This document shows, piece by piece, positions 21,315 to 33,000 of a DNA stretch of 64,000 bases. The number at the start of each line of letters is the position of its first letter. Within the stretch, counting starts at the first letter, position 1. The translations under genes and the position numbers were made by a program. The notes beneath the pieces are model-generated. The model worked only from the letters and a program-made list of their open reading frames with translations, was not told where the DNA came from and ran no database searches. This DNA comes from Margaritispora aquatica (taxonomy: Eukaryota; Ascomycota; Leotiomycetes; Helotiales; Discinellaceae), in assembly GCA_007644065.1 (NCBI GenBank), contig VJWN01000008.1, forward strand, positions 1,118,411-1,182,410, read 5' to 3'.

Positions 21315-24300
21315 TCGGTTCATCCAATTCTCATCCATTTAGCCAAGCAAACAATGGAACAATCACTCCTTGTTTGTGTAACGTCCAAGTTACCTTCAAC
21401 CACGACTTCGTCAATCCAGCTCCCCCATTGGGAACAGGCCCAAACGAGACCTGGTCAATCATCTCTCATTATTACCAATAGTTCCAACAATGCCAACAAT
21501 TCCATTAACTACTTCCCGTCTATTTCAAAGTTCGGTACGGAAACGAAACTGCACGTGTCACATTCTATCACTGATGCGACGAAGATCACGATTAGGCGAG
21601 TCATAAAGGAGGCTTGGTGGCGAATATGCAGTGCAGCCCTTTGAGCAGCCATCTTGGGATCGTTCGGGATTTCGGGGATCCCTACGATGCCAGCTCATTG
21701 GGCCACACGTGATATATGGGAATCCCTTGCGGAGATCGACTGCAGGGATAACCCCACACTACTTTGACTGGGATCAATGCAGGCGTGCAGCATGCAGTGG
21801 GTGCAGTTGTCAGCTACATTCTTCTATTCGCCTTTCTCGCCTCGTCTTGCATCAACAAGAGACATCGGTTTCCACCGCACATATCGCTGCCTTCCGTCGC
21901 CGCCGCCTTTCCCCTCCCACCTCCCCCATCACCATTTCATGGATACCGAAGATAGGATACCCCTCCCCTTGAAGCAAAGTGATCCGCAGCCCATCACCCA
22001 TCTAAAAACGCCAGACATAGACCAACGCACCCGACATCAAACAGCATCATCATCACCAGCACAGGAGGGGTCGCGCCGTGCGGCAGTCTGTGCATGTTGA
22101 CATGCCACTCGCTGGTGGACGAACGCATGGCGTACACCCAAATCCAGCGGCCTGCCTCACACAGCATAAGAATCTCGCGTGCATTGGTTCGAATATGCAA
22201 TAGAGAGATTTTGCACCACAATTTCCATGATGTTGCACCATCGGTTACCTCCCCTCCTCAACGACTCTTCCTCTCCCCAGGATCTGGGACCCAAATGCTG
22301 GAACATAGCCCTATCGTCAGCGGTGAAGACTTATGTGGCCCCACCGGCCACACCGAGCTACTGGTTCTCATCCCTTCTTGTAAGGCTGGTATCCCAACCT
22401 CAATATTAACCTCACCTCTCAATCCTTATTCCCGCGCGCGAATAGCACATAGCGGTGACGATTCTCTAAATCGATTGATCCTTCACGGTAACCTTTATCC
22501 TGTGCGCGATTTTGCAGCTTTGGACATCAATCAATCATGTAAGCAAGCAAAATTGGAAGAAACGGCAGGTTGCACCAACCCCATGTTCTCTTGTCGCCCG
22601 ATTCCGAGGAGGCGCGCGGGATAAACATTATTTATCGAAGCACAGAGCAGTGGATCCACCCAGAAATCCAACACAAACCCCAAAAACGTACCCCGGTGAT
22701 GAGCGCCACAATTGAGGCGCTGTGTGAACGAAAACCACCGTTTCTCCAGCGCCTCTTCAATTCTAAGTCTTCGAGACTTACTGTATTGACATTGACAAAT
22801 ACCGCGCTAAGCTCTGCTCATACCTTTCTTGGTAACCGTCAAGCTCCACCTCCATTTGAATCTCGTTGTGGATTTCGTGGGTGGTTGGGCTTCAACCCAG
22901 AATCGCGATGTCAATCTTTTAATATTAGGCTTGATATAGGACCTTAGATATCGATAGCAAGCAGTAAATGTCTCACTTATTCACTCTTCAGAGTCAAAAT
23001 CATAATTGAGATATTAAGATGAACGGAATTCAAGGCAATCAAGCGATGACACTTCACACATGTTCTCCTCACGAGATAAGGAGCTGTGTCCACGTGCAGT
23101 CCTGAGGCAGGTAGTGCGTGAGCACACTGTGGTACCTACTGTGATCTGTCTCGCATTGTGGGGTTGAGGATACAGCTGAGTACGAGACTTTGGTTTAATG
23201 CTGGGAGCTGGGTCTGTATCCATCTGAGTCCGCATCCGAATCTGATTCTCATTATCATTCTGATTCAAATCTGAACCACGAGTTCTTCCGTCCTCTCCTG
23301 CCTCCCCTCTCTCATGCACTCCGTCCTAAGCACATACGTCCGCACATGACAGAAGTACGCACTGTGTCTTGTCCCGTACTGTCCTCTCCACATGTCTCGT
23401 CGAGAGCTCGAGTTCGAGCTCATTGTGTGGATAGCTGTGGCAGAGAGGCTCCAAGACACCAGCGCCGATGAGACCACCAGCGCGAGTGGGACCGAAACTG
23501 AGACCACGACCGCACTGAAACAAAACCGCATCCCACTGCAGTGGATAATCGGATTTAATAGAGACCACCTTAGTCCAATGACACCTACCCAACGACTGAC
23601 ACTAGCACTGAGACCGCGACTGGCCAGCTCGTGCCGGTACGTACTCACTCACATATACTCATACATGTATATGCGAAGTTCAGGAGAATTACCTCCGTGT
23701 CCCCAAGACCGTACCATCGATGCTGCACCTCAACTCAGGAGTTGGGACTACGGCACCGCAGATGAGTGAGAGTCAATGTCGATGTCGTGTCGTGTGTCGT
23801 GTGTTGAGACTTGTCACCAAGTCCAAAAAATTCAGCTATGCAGCCTATGTCCTACTATGCAAGTGCGAACTTTCATCCATCCCATCTCATCTCATGTCGC
23901 GACACTCACCCCGCCTTGGTGCATTCGCACAAACCTCAAGCGAGACCAAGGCAAAGACCCATCCCTTCTTACCCACCATGTCGAGGTCACACAAAGAGAA
24001 CAATCAGACGACATCCTCTATCGACGTCGCACAAAGCTAAGGTGGATAGATGTTTGTGCAAAGTCGGGTAGGGAACGTGCAGCGCGGTGCGATGCGGTGC
24101 AGAATCCACAAAGCAAAAACCGGGTCGTCACTGGGTTTGGGAACCTTTGGAATGGAACTGACTCAACCGAGGTTAGACAAAGACTTTGAACCTACTTAGA
24201 CTTAGCCTTAGACAGAAAATTACAGATTGTCAAACATGATCCTACAGATCACAAAATGGAGTACGGAGGTACATTCGGACAAAGATGCGCGAACAATTGT

Positions 24301-25918
24301 CCCATTAATAACATTGAGTAATAAGATGCGCAAAAAATACCTTACATGACCCAGATAAACTGGCGAACGCAAACACGTGCAAAGCTAAACTGGACCTGCT
24401 GACGGGGGTCTGCCTTGGGCAAGTTCCAAGGTGAGGTTGGGATGGCTTTCTCCTGGGTTTACCTTATGCAATGAGGTAAGGTAAGGTAGGGTGAGGTAAG
24501 GTGACAAGGTACCTGCCTATAACCCAGTGTTCCATAAGGTAAGTAGGCTGGTAGTAGTTTCTCCTCGCAAAAAAACGAGACGTCACCCGCTTGCTTCCTT
24601 GCTTCCTTGCTTCCTTCCATCTTTCCTTGCGTGGAGAACAGTGACGGGTGACTTGCCATGTATTTTCCTGCTTGATACTTCGTTCCATTGATTTCCTGGC
24701 TGTCTCACAGATACGCCCAAGTCAAATCAACAGTCATATCTTTGGGGAGGTAAAGACTTCAAATTCTAGGCTTCAGGAGATAGAAGTTTATGGAACAAGT
24801 TGTGGTAGAGTGGATGATGTAGTAATGATATTCATGTTGCCTGTTGCTTGTTGCCTGTGCCTATTCCTCTCTATGTATGTCCCAAGTGATAAACTAAGCT
24901 ATGTTTGCTTTCCTTCCTCCCTTCCATCCCTCCTCCTACGCCCCAGCCCAGCCCAATGATCCTCCTGCTTCTAGGGTATAAGATATATATAACGACCACG
25001 CTGACAAGACACTCCCGCAAGCACAAACATAATGAGTGAGGTAAACACCAAATACAAGTGAACAATAAACAATAGATCTATAGATGACGATAACAGCTGC
25101 AATATGTATGGATATGTATGTATGTAAAAACCCAATCTACCTCCGTTGTTGTTGATGATAACGGCGATGATAATGATGATGTGCATCTCGCCACAACTAG
25201 ACAATAACCACAAGCCAAGCTTTCTTTGTAAAACCCAAAAAACTGTTCCTCCCATCTTGATACAAAAAGGTTTTTTCGTGGCAATGACAGCCAAAGAAGG
25301 GTATAAATATATAATATGTTCGCCAGAAGGAGAAAGGAAACGAAGATGAATACCAAGCGCGCGCAAGAACAAGACAGAAAACGCAGCAAACAAAACTGAA
25401 CGACAACGACGGAAAATTATCCCAAGCCCGCCCTCCCCTTCGCAATGCCTTCGCTCAATGTGTGCCTTCTCCAAAACCGCATTCAAAATCCTCCAGTCCT
25501 GTAACCATCAACCAGTCCATGCCCCAGTCCTTCCATCTATTCACAATCCGCAAAATTCCAATGCCCATCTCAATCCCAGCCCAAGCAAGTCTATGTACCT
25601 CCGTCTGCATACGGTGTGTGTGTGTTTGTGTGTCGTCCCCATCATAATAATAATACACCCGTTTATCCTCCTCCACTCCGGCACTCTCAACACTTCCCGA
25701 CTGACTGACCCAACAGAAGTTCAGGTAGAAAGAAGGCCAAGATGCCCTCGTGGCTTTCCTTTCGTGAAGCTCATCAATGATGCTGTTCGTCAACTGTCGT
25801 AATATGTTCTCTCTTTCTCTCTTCATCACTGTGTACGTACTCAACCGTGACTGTGTCCTGTAATCCACACGCCTCATTCTCACTCCCCACTATCTCTCGT
25901 GCGAGAGGACTGCCCGCG
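21315..25918. other. 4.6 kb without a confident gene (URM1 to zinc-finger gene)
   Basis: Many overlapping open frames of 60-180 codons occur on the + strand between 21354 and 24190 because stop codons are sparse in this C-rich sequence. None shows a domain, a consistent splice structure or a membrane or secretion pattern. The right part (24900-25918) is probably the 3' untranslated region of the zinc-finger gene and carries AT-rich and TGTG/ACAC stretches (about 25616-25635). An AGGTA-rich repeat lies at 24474-24515. A species-restricted gene cannot be excluded. Confidence 0.4.
24474..24515. repeat. AGGTA-rich simple repeat
   Basis: Overlapping GAGGTAAGGTAAGGTAGGG-type units. A similar motif recurs at 24535 (AAGGTAAGTAGG). 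Confidence 0.65.
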
Positions 25919-28311
25919 TCAATAGATCCGATCGCCAAAAGCGAGATCACCACTGCGGTGATGTGTGTCCTCGAAACTATCTGAAGGTGCGTCGTCATAG
26001 CATGTTCCAGCAGAAGAAACGCTGTGGCTGCCCGACTGACTTCGGTCATCGACATCAAACATCTCATACTGGGCTCCCTCTCCTCGTTGAGGATGGGCAT
26101 GGCCATGGTGATGCGAAGACATACCACCTCCGTTGTTCATCATACCCACGACCATGTTACCTCTTCCAGAGCCGCTCATGCCAAAACCCGAAGCACCACG
26201 GCTATTGACACCATTGTTCCTCATGCCAGAGCTCAAGTTCATCGCATTGGAGTTCGATCCGACTTTGCGATCCTTGCCGCGACCCTTGATTCCTTTGTTG
26301 CTATTCTTGTACAGGTTCGCAAAGTACTCCCATAGTTCCTTGTCACCTGCATGTACGATGTCACCATCCTCGATCGAGGCGAACTTGGCAGTCAGGGACC
26401 TAATTGTGGCGATGTGAAATTTGTTTTGGTGAGACTATAGCAAGACAATGTTAGCATGGCTTGCGTGGAAGTGGAAATATCGGGTTGAGATTTAGATAGG
26501 GGAAGTAAGGAGATGCCATGCGAGGATGAGGGGCTTGGAGGCTGAAATGGAGGGGTCCATCGGGGAGATCCACAAAAGAAATATATCCTGAAGGTCAGGG
26601 GTACCGGCATCGAGAAGAAATAGTTGAAACATCCACAGATTTTGTAACAGAAAAGAAAAATGCTCAGGGGAAACAAAAAGCTTTGATGATCGAACATACC
26701 TTAAGGTTGCCAAGCTGGGTGAACATTTTACCACACTCATCGAGACGACACAGGTATGGTTTTGACTGATCATGGACAATTTTGTGGGCACGCACATTGC
26801 CACGCTGGGCAAATCGTTTGCCACAAATCTCGCACTGATATGGACGCTCGCCGGTATGTCTTCGCTCGTGAGTCTGTAGAACCCAAGTCAGCGTGCTTCA
26901 GATTCAAGAAAAGCATAGAATCTTACCTTGAGATTGCCGAGCTGCGAGAAGCTTCGACCACAGCCTGGCTCTTTGCATGGCTATTCAAACGAAATTAGTC
27001 TATGTGCTTGATATACATGGAAGAAACTTACATAGGGCTTTACACCCGTATGTGCTCGCTCGTGGATATCGAGATGAGTCTTCTGGTAGAAGCTCTTGGT
27101 ACAGTTCTCGATGGTACATGAGTATCGCTTCTTGCCACCCTTTGGGGCATTTGAGTCATCGTTTTGTTCAGTGTTTGACAACTTGAATTTGCTAGGCTCT
27201 CCAGCAGCAAAACCCGTGCCTTGCGAGGTAGCCTGGATATATGGCGGCGTGCGAGACGCACCTGCTATAGGTCTGCTTGGTTCGTTCGGCGTGCTTGTTT
27301 GAACTGGAGCTGTCTTTGACTTCGCTTGAATTGCCTTCATTAAAGTATCGACCTCAGTGCCAAAAACGACTTCGGCAGTTCCGTTTACTGGAGCTGACGA
27401 AGTAATGATCTTCGCATTTGTATTTGCAAATGTTGGAGAGTTTGTTGGCACGTTCCATAAGGACTCGGACTTGATGGGTGGGCTTTGACTGTGGTGCTCC
27501 TCGATATAGCCTTGCCTTGTATTGCGTTCATATCCCATGACGCGCCCAGTGTCAACTTCTGCTTGGATCATGCGTGGTAATGGTAGTGGTCGCTGTTGAA
27601 CATAGTTGGTGGCAAATGCAGGAATCATACTGCTTGAGTGAGCACTGGTGTATGCGCCAAAAGTGAACGGATTGTGCTGTTGTTGCATCTGGTGATGGGA
27701 GGTAACAAGGGCAGTTGATGCAGGGCCGCTGAATGAGTGGGCTGAAATGTAATGTGGTGCAAGAAGAGTCCTTGATAGTGCCGCTGAGGTTGTTGCCCTC
27801 GAATCATAGTTTGGCATGATGCCAGAGATATCCATTGCATAGAAAGTTTCGATAGGCTGTGGATTATGTTGTTCCGCCCAACGTCCCCAGGCCTGACCTG
27901 GTGCTTGAGCTGTTACTGCCAGCGTGCCGGTATTGTCTTGCTTAGATGCAAGACCCGAAAGAGGATTGGAGAGGATGTCGTCTGGCAGGAAAGTTTTTGA
28001 TTTGGAAGATTAACGTTTCGTGCAATTAGGCGTGTACGTGAAAAACCAAAGCAGATATCCTCCGTGAAAAATGAAGTGTTGTTGTTAAGCTCAGTGCTAA
28101 ACGAGTAACGGTTATGGCGTTTTGATAGTGAGCTAACACTCAGGCGTCAAGTTGTTGATGTAGTGAGCAAGTGTGCGAGCAAGATGGAAGAGTTATGAAC
28201 AACAATGTTGGGCTGAAATGATGTGCAACTAGGGTAGTAGTTGGAGGGGTTGCCAGTCGTTCGGTATTTGACTCGGAGATCTCGAGGAGTTGGAGCAGAT
28301 GAGGTATTCAT
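25919..28311 (-). CDS. C2H2 zinc-finger transcription factor, four fingers
   Basis: Firm exons on the minus strand: 27981-27032, 26980-26927, 26873-26700 and 26434-25919. The firm part begins [10 protein letters not shown], is Gln/Ser/Thr-rich, and then has four C2H2 fingers: YSCTIENC...[13 protein letters not shown]...[13 protein letters not shown]...HKIVH and YLCRLDECG...HQNKFH. A tail follows with [10 protein letters not shown] and [18 protein letters not shown], and then a Gly/Asn/Met/His-rich end. This finger-plus-tail arrangement is known in a conserved fungal C2H2 class sometimes called Ezf or Azf1-like; I do not assign a symbol. The 5' end is not settled. A candidate first exon 28311-28230 ([20 protein letters not shown]) joins in frame to give 591 aa, but its donor would be the weak GTTGCA. 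The ATG at 27835, seen if exons are ignored, is internal. Nuclear DNA-binding regulator; targets unknown. Confidence 0.85.
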
Positions 28312-31300
28312 ATAAAGATCAACTCATCAGCCCCCCACTACCCTAGATACAATATTGCCGTCAGTCCTATTTGGTTCATCCCCACGCAGTGCTGATACAA
28401 GACCAATGACAAGCCACTTACAAGGCCGCATGGTAATGAAACAGACAAGGTCGCTGGATGAGCTGTGATATTCTTTCATACTGAGCAAGTCGAACGAATG
28501 CTCTCACTGCTTTCGCTGTGAATAGATGCAATAGTTATCGACATAAACGGCACTAAAGACATGAGTGCCAGTATCGCAAAATCATGACAAGGGTGTAAAG
28601 GCCAGGGTATGTCAGGACAGCGTCGAGTTCAGAGACAGTGCAAATGATTGAGAGGCCAATCCGGACGAGGCCTGGCGTGTGTTGGTGGCATGTCCTTGAA
28701 GAGTTCTTGCAATGCTTTCGCACATCAAAATTTAGACAATCCAGACCTAGAGATCATGGTGCATGGGCTGCATGGGCTGCAGGTTGACTAGCATCGATCG
28801 AACCTTCAACCCGGCAGCATTCTGACAGGGGACTTTGCGGCTTCTTACGGGAGGACCAGGGAGGGGAAAGAGGATCATGGCCCATGAAGAGTGGCTTACG
28901 GAGGTATGTAATTGGGGGTGTGGCTCCTCTTGAGTCAAACATGGGTATGGGAATGAATGGGAGGAGGAGGGGCGGGACAGGACACAGGTAGAGGAGAGAG
29001 AACTGATATCACACCTAGTCCTAGCCTCCCCTATTGCCGCAAACCGCCACCAGAGCGATTTGATCCTAGTCTGGTATCTGCACTCTGCACTTTGGACTCT
29101 GCGCGAGGAGGGTCAAAGATATTGGACAGTGTCTCAAGGATCAAGGATCTTGCGAGGCACCGAACACGATCTGAGATGGAGCTTCAGAGACTGTGAGTGT
29201 TGAGCTGCTCGAGGCTCCATGCGGACCCCCCCCTCCCCTGACAGTAGTTGCTGCATTTGTTTGCCTGTCTACCTGAGTGAATTTTGGCCTTCTTGCCTGG
29301 CAATCAGCAAACCGCAAGATGGAGACGAGGATCAATCACAACCATCCGCGGGAAGGATGTAGCTTGCACGGCTTTGAACTAGCGCGTGGGGGTGAATCAC
29401 GACCCTTGATATCTTGAGGTGGTGGTGATGGTGGTGATGATGGTGGGCTTCGATAAAGACAAAATCAGGACAGCTTTTCCTGGTAGGGTGTGTTTGCAGG
29501 TTGCAGAATTCAATTCTGATTTCTCTCTAGTCTCTCCTCGTCTGTGCTTGGCATATCAGCCTCGAAACTCTCAAGCCTATGACAAGCTTCGAAGGCGTCC
29601 ACAAAACATTGGAGATCAGGTGGAAAAGATTGTGCTTCGATTCTGAGAAGTGCACGCCTTGGAAGACATTGAGAATCAGTGGAGGTCATGAGGGCGAATT
29701 GTACCCCAGTATAAGCGCCACCACTACGGGGACATGCGAGAACTCCGGCTCAGAATCTCGAGGTCAGATTTGACAAGCTCGACAAACAAGAATGTCCGGC
29801 CCGAGCCCAAGTGATCGTCGTCCAATGACATTAAACGTAGCGAGTTAAAACACCTACTAGGAAGCTATTAGAGCTCAAAGCGTTTGATGCGCCCATCGCG
29901 CCTATAGTATAAAGCAACCGTCGGGTTAGAGATATACGCTCGACATTCCTCTAACTCATCATCATTTTCTGATCTTGAATGATATATGAGCGGCAATCTT
30001 CCTGATGTTCCTGTGGTGGCGGTCGGAACTGGACGGGGTTGGAATCCGCGGAGATGTGACAGCTATGATGCACGGTTGAAAATGTATGTATCGACAGAAA
30101 GAGTGAATTTCCATAGTACAACAGGAGTATTGATCACATCCCCTGCTTTAGGGGTCCTTTTTGAAACGCATGTTTTCAGTGTCGATGCTCGATTAGGGTA
30201 ATTACATCTCATCTGGTGTATCTGAACAACTACCATTTATGGCTCGCCTCAAGGACCAAGATGGAAGTGACACTTCCTCAGACTGGCCGAATCGAACCTC
30301 TAAAAAACCAAGATTCAAGAGAGAAAGGGGAAGCCTGGGAAAACTTCCAAAGAATGCCAGTCTTCAGGTTGGGCTTGAATCCGAGTGCCAGATCGGTGGG
30401 CTTTGGGTCACACAGAAACTGACGATCTATTTGGAATGTGTAGGACTGCATCTCAGAGAACGGGAAGACGCCCATGACGATAGGGTGAATCCTCGTATCT
30501 CGCTGGGATCAGTTTCTGACTTCCGCCCAAAATAAGTGTTTCTAGTTAATTGAGACTGATGAAGAATATCTACTGTGAAATGATTCGAAGTCAAATATGG
30601 CGTTGACAGGTGGCGCAGCAGAGAAACTCTTGGAAGACAAATCAACCTTCACTGCCTTAAGGACCTCGCAGGAATTCAAAATGGCATCCCAGTGGCCTTG
30701 CTGCAGAGTGTACAGCGCAGAGTCTACGAAATTAATCACTACTCTTCACCGTAATTCTGGATAAGGTACATCATTCGAGGGAGGCAAGCCAGGATACGTT
30801 GTTGAGAGCCTTTGGCCAGTTCCACCGCTCTAAAGGTTGTTGATCTTGGTTATCGTTCTACCAAATCGCAAAGAATTCATTTATTCCATGTGAAGGACTA
30901 GCAGGCAGTGATGTTGCATGTTTAGCAACCAATCTGCTTTCTCGGAATCATGCATTTGACACTTCCTAGATATCTCTACCCAAGTATGGTCAAACCTCTA
31001 ATTGATCCTTTGTCTTCCTTGGATTAGTGATAAGTCGACCGAACGGGAATGTTGAGTTGATCTTGGGCGTTCACGCTTGGACCGCTGAAACGGGAATCTG
31101 GATATAAAATCCCCTGTCAGCTGAACCCAGAGATGTGGGTGGGGAGAGCAAAGGACCGGGGAGCAATCAGGGGAACGCCAGGGCTGCTCGCCAGAGAATC
31201 AGATCTTCCGGCATAGCAGCCAAATGCGTTCAAAATAGCGAGAGAGCATGAATGATGGGCGGCAGACAAATCTCTTGTGTCATTATATTGCCCGACTCCA

Positions 31301-32629
31301 ACAACAAGTCCAATAGTTTGTCGTTCATTGGTTTAATTATAGCTAGCTGGCGTGTCGCGAAAGAGCTAGGGCTTCTAAGCTTCTGGGCTTTACACCGGAA
31401 CGGCACTGGGCTCAACCGGTCGCTATTGTTGGACGATGTGGAGGCCCTGGCAGGTAGTCCTACCTCATCGACGCCAAAAATACCAGATGTTGTGCGGATG
31501 ATGCCATTGGCAATTCAACATACGGGCAAAGGCCAAGGTCAGACACGAATGGCAGACAGTAGTTTTGAGAGACTATTAGGTAAATTCTTAGCATCTCAGG
31601 TGTGCAACACTTTATCGACGGCAACAAACGTAGAATAATGAATAGGATTGATAGAGGAATGTTACGGATTGAACGTTAATCCCGAACCGTTCCGCCCATT
31701 TTCCGCTGTCAACGCCAATTAATCCACTCCAGCTTTGTACTCATAGGTAGGTAGGAACCGTTGGCGGTCAGATTGCATCCACAGTGGGTGTAGACTGCAA
31801 ATCGAACATTGCAGACGTATGTGGGTACCCTAACCTTAGGACAGGACCATAGAAGACGACGAGGAGAGGTCGAGTTAGGTAGGTAGCGTGGGTGGGTGGG
31901 TAGGTAGGTAGGTATGCGACAAATTGGTGTGCGTGCAGGACCGAGCATTTGTCAATTCATACATGTATGTATGGTATCCGTGAGTTGTAACGGAGGTCTG
32001 CTGTGTCGCACTGCAGCCAGTGCTTTGATACTTTCGCTGGGAAGTGCGCATTGAGACTGGCAGTACCTAGGGAGGTAGGTTACAGGTATTAGTCATTGGA
32101 ATGTGACCAAGTATATTCGATCCAATTGATCATCATGATTGATGATTGATGGATGGTTGATGATTGATAGTTTATGGTTGATTATTGGGTGTTGATTGTG
32201 GATTGTCAATGATGTGATGCTGCGATTGCGAGCGCGACTGTGTGTGCGACTGCGATGGATGCAATGATGCTTTGCTCATGGATTTCATGGATTGAATGGA
32301 TTGAATGGAAGCCACCCAGGAATGAAAGGGTGGTGGTGTTGATGATGTTGTTGGTTTACCAGGTTCCATTTTTTCGATTTCAAGGTTTGATTCCAGGTTG
32401 GTGCAGCATCGAGTTTTGAAATCTTGGGAACCGTGACCTTGTACGTTATCCTGGGAGAGGGCAAGGCTGGCTCAAGATTGGTTCAAAGTCCACAGTGCGC
32501 TAAGGTTGAGCTGGGGTTGAGCTGAGGTTGATTGATGAGCTAAGGTAGCTGACCCTGACCCGAGCTTGAGCCACAGAGCCACAGAGCCACTAACCCTCTG
32601 AGCCACACCTGTACACCTGATGATACCAG

Positions 32630-32656
32630 ACGAGGACGAGGACGAGGACGAGGACA
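32630..32656. repeat. GACGAG trinucleotide-type repeat
   Basis: Run of CGAGGA units, with no coding context that I can support. Confidence 0.8.
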
Positions 32657-32921
32657 AGGAACGACAGGAACGACCGGAGTAGGTAAGCAAGCATGGTAAG
32701 GTATATCCTCAAACCTAGATACTTGTATATCTGACATAGCTTCCAACGCACTTCATCCATCCACTTAACCACCACAATCAACAAAACAATGTATATCCCA
32801 CCTTCAAGATTATACAAGTACAACCAACCAACCTCATCCTCATGTATCGGTCGTCTACATCGATATTCCCTGCGAGCAAAACCGACCTCTCCAATCTTCA
32901 ACGTGCCATCTACGAAGCCTA

Positions 32922-32947
32922 ACTACCTACCTACCTACCTACCTACC
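32922..32947. repeat. CTAC tetranucleotide repeat
   Basis: Six to seven CTAC units. Reverse-complement relatives (GGTAG) occur at 31885-31915 and 37305-37333. Confidence 0.85.
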
Positions 32948-33000
32948 ATTCCTTTCACTCCACGTCTCTAGTATCTCTTTCCCCTCCCCGTTCGTCTTGG

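Larger units (their letters stand above)
28312..33000. other. gene-poor region left part, with simple repeats
   Basis: Upstream side of the zinc-finger gene. Two frames might be small genes. One is at 29986-30201 (71 codons, beginning MSGNLPDVPVVAVGTG, preceded by TATAAAG at about 29907). The other is at 31252-31638 (128 codons). Neither has a recognisable domain. Simple repeats: GATTGATG-type units (about 32125-32200), GACGAG units (32630-32656), GGTAG/CTACC units (31885-31915 and 32922-32947). I see no RNA gene. Confidence 0.4.

Noticed and set aside
22184..22196. GGTTCGAAT motif resembling a tRNA B box
   Set aside because: No acceptor stem, A box or cloverleaf can be built around it. No tRNA gene was found in the window.
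22094..22624. 176-codon plus-strand frame and neighbours between 21.3 and 24.2 kb
   Set aside because: Several overlapping frames of similar length occur together, as expected of stop-poor C-rich sequence; none shows a domain or splice signals that improve it.
25455..25883. 142-codon minus-strand frame downstream of the zinc-finger stop
   Set aside because: Falls in the likely 3' untranslated region and includes an ACAC repeat translated as Thr-His.
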